Assembly: GCA_001304105.1 (NCBI GenBank)
Contig: LJUR01000007.1
Location: 1-48,380 of the forward strand
Length of the DNA stretch: 48,380 nucleotides
Direction: 5' to 3'
Origin: Deltaproteobacteria bacterium SM23_61
GTDB taxonomy: Bacteria > Desulfobacterota > SM23-61
A program made the translations under genes and the position numbers. Below the pieces are notes generated by a model. That model was not told the origin of the DNA, searched no databases, and saw only the letters and a program-made list of their open reading frames with translations. This document shows, one piece after another, positions 1 through 8,171 of this stretch (positions within the stretch are counted from its first letter, which is position 1; each line of letters opens with the position of its first letter).

Positions 1-904
1 GGAGGTGGCCCCGTTGACGATGGCCGTGATTCCCGGAGTGTTCAACACCCAGGCCAGGGCGAACCGGGACAGGCTTCTGCCATGGTCCGCCGCGATTCTT
101 CCCAATTGTTCCACGGCGGCAAAATTCAGCTCATCCCAGTATTTCTGGTTATAGGTGTATCCCCATTTCGCCAGGCTGAACCGGGCCCCCTCCAGGGGGG
201 CTTTGCCCTTTTCGTATTTTCCCGTGAGGAGGCCGGCGGCCATGGGGCTGAAGGGACAGACGCCGATGCCCTCCTCGCGGCAGAGGGGCAGCAATTCATA
301 CTCGATGTCGCGGGTCAGCAGGTTGAAGGGAGGCTGGATGACGTCCCACCGGGCCAGGTTGGAAGTTGGAGCAGCCCAGGTAGCGGACCTTTCCCTGCCG
401 CACCAGGTCGTCCATGGCCCGGAGGGTCTCCTCCAGGGGCGTGTCGTAATCCGGCATGTGGGCATAGTAAATGTCCAGGTAATCCGTCCCCAACCTTTTC
501 AGGCTTCCCTCCACGGCCTGCAGGATATGCTTACGGGAAAGGCCCATGTCATTGGGCCCGGTCCCCTCGCCGCCGGGCCAGGGGGTGAAAGGCTTCGGTC
601 GGGCGAGATCGAGGGGTCCGGAGATCTTCTGCTCCCCGTATTTCGGCGCGAGTTTTCTCAAATGGCCGGCCTTGGAAGCCAGCACCAGCGAATCGCGTTT
701 CCCCTTGATGGCCTTGCCCACGATCTGCTCGGTCACCCCGTTCACGTACATGTCGGCGGTGTCGACGAAGTTCACCCCCGCTTCCAAGGCCCGATCGATG
801 ATCCGGAGCGACTCCTTCTCCTCCACCTGGCGGCCGAAAGTCATGGTGCCCAGGCAGAAAGCGGAAACTTTCAACCCCGTCCTTCCCATTTTTCGGTATT
901 CCAT
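1..904 (-). pseudogene. Aldo/keto reductase, frame broken by an internal deletion and cut by the window edge
   Basis: NAD(P)H-dependent oxidoreductase of the aldo/keto reductase superfamily (COG0667 type), a cytosolic TIM barrel acting on small carbonyls; substrate unknown. The start at 904 has a strong AGGAGG site. The first frame shows [23 protein letters not shown] (catalytic Asp and Tyr), LVLASKAG and LGCSNF, then leaves the family sequence at about 361. The family resumes in another frame at [15 protein letters not shown] (about 358 down to 314) and continues open to base 1 (CREEGIGVCPFSPMAAGLLTG region, then FALAWVLNTPGI). Relatives have about 15 extra residues between SNF and LAR, so this looks like a deletion of about 44 bp rather than a one-base shift. 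The 3' end lies outside the window. It could be an assembly error. Confidence 0.8.
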
Positions 905-1446
905 TCGATAACCTCCTCAGGGGTCACAAGATAAAATCGATACCTGTTTTCTTTTATAACACCAAATGATCTAATTTTCACCTGGCAACTCCGCTCAAAC
1001 GGGCGGAATAGACCCTCCCCTGCGGCTCTGGATCGTTACAGACTCTCGGCGAGCCCCTCCCAAGGGCTAAGGGGCAACTGTGCCTTCCTGGTCTACTTTT
1101 CATAAAATCACCGCAAAAAACTACCACGAAAATCCTCCCCCTTGCCCTCTTCTCTTTTTCTGAACGAATATCCCTGTAATATCTGTCCCTCAGACCTGTT
1201 CTTACCCGCCTCCAGAGGATTGTTTGCAGAATTCCTGGAAGGCAATAAAAAAAACTTGACAAGATACCCCCTTTTTTGTTAATCATTCTTGGATTCCCAT
1301 CCCTTGATGTTTCGGTTGCCTCCATCCAAGCATCCAAGCTATATTATATTAGGCCATGCTTGAAGGGAGGAATTTTGTTTTCATCCGAAGTATCCGAGCG
1401 TTTTCTATTCCCGGGGAAATGAAAGCCTTCGGAGGAGCATAAATCC
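905..1446. other. 542-bp intergenic region between divergent AKR and nuo genes
   Basis: No convincing gene. A 119-codon open frame on the minus strand (978-1337) has no recognisable motif or ribosome binding site and is rejected. The right-hand 200 bases are AT-rich and hold the candidate nuo promoter. A small GC-rich inverted repeat (GCCCCT at about 1053 and AGGGGC at about 1070) lies in the left half. A second promoter-like TTGACA occurs at 1256-1261, but without a good -10 box. Confidence 0.6.
1316..1345 (+). promoter_or_regulatory. Candidate sigma70-type promoter of the nuo operon
   Basis: TTGCCT (1316-1321) and TATATT (1340-1345) are separated by 18 bp, in the AT-rich stretch about 100 bases before nuoA. 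This is the best -35/-10 pair upstream of the operon. An alternative is TTGACA at 1256-1261 followed by GTTAAT at 1278-1283 (16 bp). Confidence 0.4.
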
Positions 1447-1803
1447 ATGTTGATCGATTACCTTCCCATTTTTCTATTCTTCGCCATCGCCTTGGGATTT
1501 GTCCTGATGACCCTCTTTCTATCGGCCGTCATCGGGAAAAGAAAGGTGACCCACCCGAAGATGCTTCCCTATGAATGTGGGATGGATCCCATCGGCGAGG
1601 CCCGAAACCCCTTTTCGGTCAAGTTTTATATCGTCGCCATGCTTTTCATCATCTTCGATATTGAAGCGGTCTTTCTCTACCCTTGGGCCGTAAGCTTCCG
1701 GGATCTCAAAATTTTCGGCTTGGTGGAAATGGCCGTGTTTATCGCCATCCTCTTGGTGGGCTTCATCTATGTCTGGAAAAAAGGAGCCTTGGAATGGGAA
1801 TAG
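1447..1803 (+). CDS. nuoA: NADH-quinone oxidoreductase subunit A
   Basis: Small membrane subunit of complex I, part of the hinge between the quinone site and the proton-pumping arm. It has 118 residues, the usual length, with three hydrophobic segments (about 7-30, 62-84, 88-110). The family signatures PYECGMDP (after TM1) and [11 protein letters not shown] with its conserved acidic pair are intact. The gene opens the nuo operon, with GGAGG about 8 bases before ATG. Its last 10 bases overlap nuoB, so the two are probably translationally coupled. Confidence 0.96.
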   Translation: MLIDYLPIFLFFAIALGFVLMTLFLSAVIGKRKVTHPKMLPYECGMDPIGEARNPFSVKFYIVAMLFIIFDIEAVFLYPWAVSFRDLKIFGLVEMAVFIAILLVGFIYVWKKGALEWE

Positions 1804-2270
1804 AGACCCAGCTGGGTAATAACGTCCTGACGACCTCTCTAGAAAAGCTGGTGAACTGGGCCCGTCGCTCCTCTCTCTGGCCGGCCGGGTTCGGATTGGC
1901 CTGCTGTGCCTTGGAAATGATCGTCGCCGCAGCGGCCCGTTATGACCTGGCCCGCTTCGGCATGGAAGTCTTCCGCCCCTCCCCTCGCCAGGCCGACTTG
2001 ATGATTGTGGCCGGAACGGTGACCAAAAAGATGCTCCCCGCGGTGGTCCGGATTTATGAGCAGATGCCCGAGCCCAAATGGGTGATTGCCATGGGAGCCT
2101 GCGCCTCCACGGGCGGGATCTTCGATACCTATGCCACCGTCCAGGGAATCGACCAATACCTGCCGGTAGATGTATACATTCCCGGGTGTCCTCCCCGGCC
2201 GGAGGCTTTGATTTACGGCATTCTCAAGCTCCACGAAAAGATCGGCAAAGAGAAGTTGGTGGAAAGGTAA
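1794..2270 (+). CDS. nuoB: NADH-quinone oxidoreductase subunit B
   Basis: Carries cluster N2, the last [4Fe-4S] cluster of complex I, which reduces quinone. The four ligands are visible: the Cys pair C37-C38 in LACCALEM, C103 in GACASTGG and C132 in PGCPPRPE. Length is 158 residues, normal for the family. The ATG at 1794 is chosen because it follows AAGGAG at 1781-1786 and gives the usual N-terminus; the open frame extends further upstream inside nuoA, but that part is not family sequence. It overlaps nuoA by 10 bases. Confidence 0.96.
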   Translation: MGIETQLGNNVLTTSLEKLVNWARRSSLWPAGFGLACCALEMIVAAAARYDLARFGMEVFRPSPRQADLMIVAGTVTKKMLPAVVRIYEQMPEPKWVIAMGACASTGGIFDTYATVQGIDQYLPVDVYIPGCPPRPEALIYGILKLHEKIGKEKLVER

Positions 2271-2276
2271 AAGGCT

Positions 2277-2732
2277 ATGGATCTGGACAGCATCGTTAAC
2301 CGAGTGAAAGGATCATTTCCTGGATCCCTTCTCCAGGCTTCCGTTTCCCGGGGGGAAATCATGCTCCATCTGCGATCCGAGGATATCCTCCCGGTCTGCC
2401 GGTTTTTACACAACGATTCTCAGCTGGCCTTTGATTATCTGGTCGACCTCTTCGGGGTTGATTTCCATCCGCGGGATCCCCGTTTCCAGGTTGTCTATCA
2501 TTTACGCTCACTAAAAACCAAGGAACGGTTGTGGTTAAAAGTCTCCCTGCCGGCCCAGGCTCCCCGGGTGGCATCGCTGACCCCGGTTTGGAAGGCAGCC
2601 GACTGGCTGGAGCGCGAAGCTTTCGATATGTTCGGAATCACCTTCGAGGGGCACCCCGATCTCCGGCGCATTCTGCTGCCCCCGGATTGGCAGGGGTATC
2701 CGCTGCGCAAAGACTACCCGCTTCGGGGCTGA
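2277..2732 (+). CDS. nuoC: NADH-quinone oxidoreductase subunit C (30 kDa)
   Basis: Peripheral-arm subunit that packs against NuoD near the quinone site and holds no cofactor. It has 151 residues and is separate from NuoD, not fused as in E. coli. The conserved 30-kDa signature ERE-x-FDMFGI-x-FEGHPDLRRILLP is seen at about residues 110-133, followed by the expected end GYPLRKDYPLRG. It starts 6 bases after nuoB, behind an AAAAGG site. Confidence 0.95.
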   Translation: MDLDSIVNRVKGSFPGSLLQASVSRGEIMLHLRSEDILPVCRFLHNDSQLAFDYLVDLFGVDFHPRDPRFQVVYHLRSLKTKERLWLKVSLPAQAPRVASLTPVWKAADWLEREAFDMFGITFEGHPDLRRILLPPDWQGYPLRKDYPLRG

Positions 2733-2763
2733 AGGACGTCCCGGGCGATGGAAAAGGATGACG

Positions 2764-3936
2764 ATGGGCGACATTAGCACCATGACCCTGAACATGGGCC
2801 CCCAGCATCCCAGCACCCACGGCGTGCTGCGGGTGATCCTGGAGCTGGACGGAGAGGTGGTGGTCAAAGCCACTCCAGACATCGGTTACCTGCACCGCGG
2901 GCTGGAGAAGCTGGCCGAAAGTAAGACCTATCATCAATGCATTCCCCTAACGGACCGTCTGGATTATGTGGCCGGGATGTCCAACAACCTGGCCTATGTG
3001 TTGGCCGTGGAAAAGCTTCTGGGGCTGGAGGTTCCCCCGAGAGCTCAGGCCATACGGGTTTTGCTCTGCGAGCTGCAGCGGATCGCCAGCCACCTATTCT
3101 GGCTGGGAACCCATGCCCATGACATCGGGGCCATGACCCCCCTCTTCTATGCACTCCGGGAACGGGATGAGATCCTTTTCCTTTTCGAAAGGGTCTGTGG
3201 ATCCCGCCTCACGCCTTCTTTTTTCCGCGTCGGGGGATTGGCCCAGGATCTGCCGGAGGGCTTTGAAGAGAAATGCCGGGAGTTCACCCTGTCTTTTCCC
3301 GCCCATGTCGACGAATACGAGACGCTTTTGACCCAGAATGAGATCTGGATGCGCCGGACCCGGGGAGTGGGTTCCATCTCGGCCGAAGAGGCGATCAACC
3401 AGGGGCTGAGCGGACCGATCCTGCGGGCTTCCAACGTAAACTGGGACCTCCGCAAGGCCTTCCCTTACAGCGGATATGAAAAATATGAGTTCTTCGTCCC
3501 CACCGGGAAAAAGGGGGACGTGTACGACCGATATCTGGTTCGGCTGATGGAAATGCGCCAGTCCAATGAAATCGTCCGCCAGGCCCTGGACAGGATACCC
3601 GGCGGACCGGTGATCGTCCAGGACCCGAAATTCGTCTATCCGCCCAAGGATCGCGTGCAGCAGAGTATTGAGGCCCTGATCCACCAGTTCCATCTGGCCA
3701 GCAGCGGATTCCCCGTTCCTTCGGGAGAAGTATACGCCGGCATCGAGTCTCCCAAGGGAGAACTCGGGTTTTATCTGGTCAGCGATGGAAGCAACAAACC
3801 ATGGCGCTTTCGGGTGCGCCCGCCATCCTTCTTCAACCTGAGCAGCCTTTCCACCCTGGTTCAAGGGCGGCTGGTGGCGGACGTGGTGGCCATCATCGGG
3901 TCCATTGACATCGTCCTGGCGGAAATCGACCGGTAA
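2764..3936 (+). CDS. nuoD: NADH-quinone oxidoreductase subunit D (49 kDa)
   Basis: Forms the quinone-binding pocket of complex I and is homologous to [NiFe]-hydrogenase large subunits without the metal ligands. It has 390 residues. The signature MNMGPQHPSTHG-like motif (TLNMGPQHPSTHG), the HRGLEK segment and the C-terminal DVVAIIGSIDIVLAEIDR are intact. Two in-frame ATGs exist; 2764 is chosen because GGAAAAGG ends 6 bases before it, while 2758 would leave no spacing. Confidence 0.95.
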   Translation: MGDISTMTLNMGPQHPSTHGVLRVILELDGEVVVKATPDIGYLHRGLEKLAESKTYHQCIPLTDRLDYVAGMSNNLAYVLAVEKLLGLEVPPRAQAIRVLLCELQRIASHLFWLGTHAHDIGAMTPLFYALRERDEILFLFERVCGSRLTPSFFRVGGLAQDLPEGFEEKCREFTLSFPAHVDEYETLLTQNEIWMRRTRGVGSISAEEAINQGLSGPILRASNVNWDLRKAFPYSGYEKYEFFVPTGKKGDVYDRYLVRLMEMRQSNEIVRQALDRIPGGPVIVQDPKFVYPPKDRVQQSIEALIHQFHLASSGFPVPSGEVYAGIESPKGELGFYLVSDGSNKPWRFRVRPPSFFNLSSLSTLVQGRLVADVVAIIGSIDIVLAEIDR

Positions 3937-3957
3937 CCTGGAAGAGGAGCTTTTCCC

Positions 3958-4302
3958 ATGACCCTGAAGGAAGCAGCGGACCGATTGGGAATGAGGCCGG
4001 TTTCGGCCGCATCCCAGTTATCCCGGGAATTTTTCACCGGCTATGTCAGCGACCTTCTCAGTGATGTAATGGCCAATGCCAAGGCGGGGGACGTTTGGGT
4101 CACCCTCCAGGTGCACCAGAATATCGTAGCCGTGGCCACGCTGAAGGAACTCGCGGCCATCATCATCATTGGAGGAAGAGAGCCCCAAAGGCAGACCTTG
4201 GCCAAGGCGGAGGAAGAAAATGTCCCCATCCTTGTGACCTCCCTTTCGGCTTTTGAAGTGGTCGGGCAGCTTTCCCGCATGGGGATCTCCGGAAGAGGAT
4301 GA
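3958..4302 (+). CDS. DRTGG-domain protein
   Basis: 114-residue soluble protein resembling stand-alone DRTGG domains. The recognisable parts are the N-terminal LKEAADRLGM helix, DLLSDVMANAKAGDVWVT, and the hydrophobic strand IVAVATLKELAAIIIIGG, with VPILVTSLSAFEVVGQL near the end. Such domains occur beside the HydABC/Bfu-type electron-bifurcating enzymes of Clostridia and Thermotogae, usually with the ATPase that follows here; their function is unproven (possibly nucleotide sensing). It sits 21 bases after nuoD behind AGAGGAG and is co-oriented with the whole operon, which suggests a regulatory or assembly role for the input module. Confidence 0.8.
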   Translation: MTLKEAADRLGMRPVSAASQLSREFFTGYVSDLLSDVMANAKAGDVWVTLQVHQNIVAVATLKELAAIIIIGGREPQRQTLAKAEEENVPILVTSLSAFEVVGQLSRMGISGRG

Positions 4303-4315
4303 TCGGGTTGGGCCG

Positions 4316-4858
4316 GTGGAAGATCTGTCCTTACATATCCTGGATATTATAGAAAACTCTCTATCCGCAGGGGCGCGGAGGATCGAAATTCAAATTGAGG
4401 AGGATACCCAGGCGGACCGAATGAGAATCGAGATCGTCGATGATGGCTCGGGTATGGACGAGGAGATTGTTCAACAGGCCCTGGACCCGTTTTTCACTAC
4501 GAAGACCGTCCGGCGAGTGGGCCTGGGGTTGCCGCTTTTCGCCGAAGCCTGCCGGATGAGTGATGGCGAGCTTCGCTTGGAATCCCGCCCGGGAAAAGGC
4601 ACCACGGTGAAGGCCATCTTTCAACACAGTCACCTGGATCGAAAACCTCTGGGAAATATCGGCGATACCCTGATGGCTTTGATCGTGGGACACCCTGAAG
4701 TGGATTTTTTTTACGGACACCGGAGGGACGAAAAATTTTTTTCTCTGGATACCCGGGAGATCAAGTCCGACCTGGAAGGTGTACCCCTAAATGCCCCCCC
4801 GGTGGTCTTGGCCCTGCGGAGACTCATTTTTTCGGGTCTGGAGGATTTGGAGCACTGA
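4316..4858 (+). CDS. Histidine-kinase-type ATPase (HATPase_c) protein without kinase domain
   Basis: About 180 residues. It has a GHKL ATP-binding fold: N box in DIIENSLSAGARRIEI (residues about 9-24), G1 box in DDGSGMDEE and G2-like GLGLPLF. There is no H-box dimerisation domain, so it resembles anti-sigma-type or MutL-type GHKL proteins rather than sensor kinases. The GTG at 4316 is chosen because relatives start with (M)EDLSLHILDI; an in-frame ATG at 4253 would overlap the DRTGG gene. No strong ribosome site is seen. The DRTGG + ATPase + NuoE + ferredoxin + NuoF order is the accessory set of bifurcating hydrogenase operons; the role is not established. Confidence 0.8.
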   Translation: MEDLSLHILDIIENSLSAGARRIEIQIEEDTQADRMRIEIVDDGSGMDEEIVQQALDPFFTTKTVRRVGLGLPLFAEACRMSDGELRLESRPGKGTTVKAIFQHSHLDRKPLGNIGDTLMALIVGHPEVDFFYGHRRDEKFFSLDTREIKSDLEGVPLNAPPVVLALRRLIFSGLEDLEH

Positions 4859-5032
4859 AAGAGACAGATCCGTGGGCCGGTCCTTATGAAGAAGGGAGTA
4901 ACGAAGAATTCCAAGACCGGTGAAATTCCCACGCCCTTCCCCTGCCGGCCAGGGCTTCCGGTTGGCCATGGCAGAGAAGCAGGACGAATGAATTGGCGTT
5001 GCAAGAACGTATCTTTTTGAAGGAAGGCATAC

Positions 5033-5539
5033 ATGATGAACGAAGAAAAAGGCCCGACTCAAACCCTAGCCGGCCAAATCCCTCCCGAGCAATGGAGGAA
5101 GATCGATGAGATCATCGATCGGTACAAGCACAAGGAAGGGACCCTCATTCCCGTATTGAAAGAGACCCAGGAAGTCGTCGGTTACCTTCCCCGGGAAGTC
5201 CAGCACTACATCGCTCGGCACATGAAGCTCGACCCCAGCCAGGTATTCGGCGTGGTAACTTTTTATTCTCTATTCACCATGACCCCCCGGGGTCGCCACA
5301 CCGTGCGCGTCTGTATGGGCACCGCCTGTTACGTCCGCGGCGGGCAGGCCATCCTCGACCTGTTGAAGAAAGAGCTGAATATCGGCGTGAACCAAACGAC
5401 CCCGGACTTTCGCTACACTCTGGAAGTAATCAACTGTCCCGGGACCTGTGGATTGGCGCCGATCATTTGCGTGGATGAAGACGTATTCGGAATCCCGGAG
5501 CCGCCGAAGGCCCTGGAGATCCTGAAGGAATATGCCTGA
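5033..5539 (+). CDS. nuoE: NADH dehydrogenase 24-kDa subunit (NuoE/HydC-like)
   Basis: Thioredoxin-like [2Fe-2S] subunit (cluster N1a) of the NADH-input module. It has 168 residues: a helical N-terminal part (to about residue 85), then the ligands C94 and C99 (CMGTAC) and C135 and C139 (CPGTC). The second motif ends in GLAP, as in the family. ATG 5033 follows GGAAGG at 5 bases. A 174-bp spacer without a gene separates it from the ATPase gene. Confidence 0.95.
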   Translation: MMNEEKGPTQTLAGQIPPEQWRKIDEIIDRYKHKEGTLIPVLKETQEVVGYLPREVQHYIARHMKLDPSQVFGVVTFYSLFTMTPRGRHTVRVCMGTACYVRGGQAILDLLKKELNIGVNQTTPDFRYTLEVINCPGTCGLAPIICVDEDVFGIPEPPKALEILKEYA

Positions 5540-5563
5540 GTCGCTGAAGGGGGGAGGAAGGCC

Positions 5564-5947
5564 ATGGCCAAGCTAAGCATCGAAGACCTGAAAAAAATAA
5601 AGGAATCGGTCCAGGCAGGGGTCACCCTCCGCGAGGGGGGCTACCGGGCCAAAGTCAACATCCACATGGGGACCTGCGGGATCGCTGCCGGGGCCAGGGA
5701 GCTCATGACCGCGGTCCTGGATGAAATCCAGAAACGGGACCTGAAAGACGTGATCGTAACCACCTCCGGGTGCGCCGGCCTTTGCAGCCGGGAGCCTATG
5801 ATCACCGTGGAACTCCTCGGCGAGGCTCCGGTGAAATACGTGGAATTGGATGCCGATAAGATGCGGGAGATCTTCGTTGAACACATCCTGGGGGGCAAGA
5901 TCGTGGAAAAATTCGCCCTGGCTATGGGAAGTGAAACCACCTTTTAG
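5564..5947 (+). CDS. Thioredoxin-like [2Fe-2S] ferredoxin
   Basis: 127-residue stand-alone relative of the NuoE cluster domain. It shows MGTCGIAAGARE (C38) and SGCAGLC (C70, C74); these are the only cysteines in the typical ligand positions, a three-Cys pattern also seen in the homologues that accompany bifurcating hydrogenase operons. It probably passes electrons between the input module and a soluble partner, or acts in assembly. It has GGAGGAAGG before its ATG and sits 24 bases after nuoE. It is followed by a 335-bp hairpin-rich spacer before nuoF. Confidence 0.85.
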   Translation: MAKLSIEDLKKIKESVQAGVTLREGGYRAKVNIHMGTCGIAAGARELMTAVLDEIQKRDLKDVIVTTSGCAGLCSREPMITVELLGEAPVKYVELDADKMREIFVEHILGGKIVEKFALAMGSETTF

Positions 5948-6282
5948 AATTGCGGATTGCGCCTTGAACCACGTAGGATTCAGGGCAGCCCTGCACTCCA
6001 CGTAGTGCAGGGCGGATTGCGGAATAAAAGGCTGGACTATTCTCCGAAAAGATGATGGCCCATTCCAATCGAGGCACTTAAGGAACTGTTCTTAGGTTCT
6101 TACACTTTCAATCTGAGAATTTTCTTCTCAGACTTTAGAAATATCCCCTCCCCCCGCGGGAGGGGATAAAGGGGAGGGGGATGTATTCCGGATTCACCCC
6201 CACCCCGCCCTCCCCCATCAAAGGGGAAGGGATCAAGGGGGAAATTTCAAATATCTTTGGCTAGGTTTTAGGGAGGTTCAGG
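5948..6282. other. 335-bp spacer inside the nuo operon with three perfect hairpins
   Basis: No gene seen. Three perfect stems occur: GCCCTGCACT/AGTGCAGGGC with a 6-base loop (5988-6013), TCTGAGAA/TTCTCAGA with a 5-base loop (6112-6132) and ATCCCCTCCC/GGGAGGGGAT with a 5-base loop (6143-6167). The rest (6168-6245) is a purine/pyrimidine-biased GGGG- and CCCC-rich tract similar to 20230-20270. None of the stems is followed by a U run, so they are not standard terminators. Confidence 0.75.
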
Positions 6283-8076
6283 ATGGCAGCCAAAGCTTTT
6301 CGTTCCCATATATTGATCTGCGCCGGCACGGCCTGTGTTTCCTGTGGGGGTCTTAAGGTCCGGGAGCGGCTGGAGAAGGAGCTGAAGGAGCGGGGCTTGG
6401 ATGAGGAAGTGAAGGTGGTGATCACCGGATGCAACGGATTCTGCGCCGAAGGCCCGATCGCGGTGGTTTACCCCGAGGGGATTTTCTACGGGAAGTTGAA
6501 GCCCGAACATATCCCCGAGATTGTCCAGGAACACATTCTCAAGGGCCGGCCGGTTCCCAAATATTTCTACAAAGAGCCGATCAAGAAGGAAGTCATCCCC
6601 CGGCTGAAAGACATCCCCTTTTTCGGCCTGCAGGTCCTGCGGGTCCTCCGCAACCGGGGGTTGATCGACCCCGAATCCATCGACGAGTACATTGCCAAGG
6701 ACGGGTACACGGCCTTACACAAAGTCCTGACCCAGATGACCCCCGAGCAGATTGTCACAGAAATGAAGGAATCGGGGCTCCGGGGCCGCGGGGGTGCCGG
6801 TTTTCCCACCGGGACCAAATGGGATGAAGCCCGCAAGTACAGCCGTTTTCCCAAATACGTAATCTGCAACGGGGATGAAGGGGACCCGGGGGCTTTCATG
6901 GACCGCTCCATCCTGGAAGCGGACCCCCACGCCGTCCTGGAAGGGATGGCCATCTGCGCCCGGGCCATCGATGCCCAAGAAGGTTACCTTTACATCCGGG
7001 CGGAATACCCCCTGGCCATCAAGCGGGTGAGCATGGCCATCGAGCAGTGCCGTAACTACGGCCTCATGGGAAAAGATATCTTCGGCACGGGTTTCGAATT
7101 CGAAGCCTATGTCTACCCGGGCGCCGGAGCCTTTGTCTGCGGGGAGTCCACGGCCCTCATGTTCTCCCTGGAGGGCAAGAGGGGAATGCCCCGGGTCAAG
7201 CCACCCCGGTCTGCAGAGGCCGGAATGTGGGGCATGCCTACGGTCCTGAACAACGTGGAGACCTTCGCCAACGTCCCCCAGATCATCCTCAACGGGGCCA
7301 AATGGTTCAACCGCCTGGGCACGGAGACGAGTAAAGGCACCAAGGTCTTCTCCCTCGCCGGAACGGTGAACAATATCGGGCTGGTGGAGGTTCCCATGGG
7401 GATTTCCCTGCGCTCCATCGTTTACGACATCGGGGAAGGAATCAAGGGGGGAAAAAAATTCAAGGCTGCCCAGCTGGGCGGCCCCTCGGGAGGTTTTGTC
7501 CCCGAGAGTTTGCTGGATACTCCGGTCGACTACGAATCCCTGGAGGCCACGGGAGCCATCATGGGATCGGGCGGGATCGTCATCTGCGATGAATCGACCT
7601 GCATGGTGGACTCCGCCCGTTTCTTCACCAATTTTTGCGTGGACGAGTCCTGCGGAAAATGTGTCCCTTGCCGCGTTGGTCTTACCGTTATGCTCCGTAA
7701 ACTCGATGCGATCGTAGCCGGCAAAGGGGAGGAAGGGGACGTGGAGTTCCTGGAGGACCTGGGGCAGCACATCGTTCGCATGTCCCACTGCGGCCTGGGG
7801 CAGTCGGCCCCCAACCCCGTCCTTTCCACCCTGCGCCATTTCCGTCACGAATACGATGAACATATCCGGGACAAGCATTGCCGGTCCCTGGTTTGTACCC
7901 CCCTGATCCGGTTTCAAGTGAACGAGGAAAAGTGCAAGATGTGCGGGCTCTGCCTGAAGGCCTGCCCTGCGGGGGCGATCACCTGGGAAGAGAAAAAGCC
8001 CGCCAGGATCAACCCGGACCTGTGCACGAAGTGCAAGTCCTGCATCCGGGCATGCAAATTCTGGGCGATAGAATAA
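6283..8076 (+). CDS. nuoF: NADH dehydrogenase 51-kDa subunit with extra Fe-S domains (NuoF/HydB type)
   Basis: Oxidises NADH through FMN. It has 597 residues against about 430 for a classical NuoF. Domain order: an N-terminal thioredoxin-like [2Fe-2S] domain (C13, C18 in CAGTAC; C50, C54 in CNGFC); the Rossmann-like FMN/NADH core with GLRGRGGAGFPTGTKW and CNGDEGDPGAFMDR; the N3 cluster ligands C457, C460, C463 and C503; and a C-terminal two-[4Fe-4S] ferredoxin domain (C551/554/557/561 and C581/584/587/591). This architecture is that of HydB/Bfu-type subunits of electron-bifurcating enzymes. GGGAGG lies 6 bases before ATG. Confidence 0.95.
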   Translation: MAAKAFRSHILICAGTACVSCGGLKVRERLEKELKERGLDEEVKVVITGCNGFCAEGPIAVVYPEGIFYGKLKPEHIPEIVQEHILKGRPVPKYFYKEPIKKEVIPRLKDIPFFGLQVLRVLRNRGLIDPESIDEYIAKDGYTALHKVLTQMTPEQIVTEMKESGLRGRGGAGFPTGTKWDEARKYSRFPKYVICNGDEGDPGAFMDRSILEADPHAVLEGMAICARAIDAQEGYLYIRAEYPLAIKRVSMAIEQCRNYGLMGKDIFGTGFEFEAYVYPGAGAFVCGESTALMFSLEGKRGMPRVKPPRSAEAGMWGMPTVLNNVETFANVPQIILNGAKWFNRLGTETSKGTKVFSLAGTVNNIGLVEVPMGISLRSIVYDIGEGIKGGKKFKAAQLGGPSGGFVPESLLDTPVDYESLEATGAIMGSGGIVICDESTCMVDSARFFTNFCVDESCGKCVPCRVGLTVMLRKLDAIVAGKGEEGDVEFLEDLGQHIVRMSHCGLGQSAPNPVLSTLRHFRHEYDEHIRDKHCRSLVCTPLIRFQVNEEKCKMCGLCLKACPAGAITWEEKKPARINPDLCTKCKSCIRACKFWAIE

Positions 8077-8161
8077 GCGGTCAGCAATCAGCGGTCAGCG
8101 ATCAGGAAAGGAAAAAGAGGTTTTGGCTGACAGCTGAAAGCTGACCGCTGATAGCGAATAG
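8077..8161. repeat. GCTGA-word inverted repeat between nuoF and nuoG
   Basis: The left arm (8077-8105) iterates variants of GCGGTCAGC and AATCAGC. The right arm (8127-8161) is its approximate reverse complement (CTGACAGCTGAAAGCTGACC, then GCTGATAGC). The loop is purine-rich. The same word family recurs at 15216-15302, 19128-19193, 20282-20315 and 21439-21538. It lies within the nuo operon, so it would be in the mRNA as a long imperfect hairpin just before the nuoG ribosome site (GAGG at 8161-8164). Confidence 0.8.
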
Positions 8162-8171
8162 AGGTTATGGG

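Noticed and set aside
978-1337. 119-codon open frame upstream of nuoA, minus strand
   Set aside because: No motif, no ribosome site, low-complexity composition, and it covers the likely nuo promoter.
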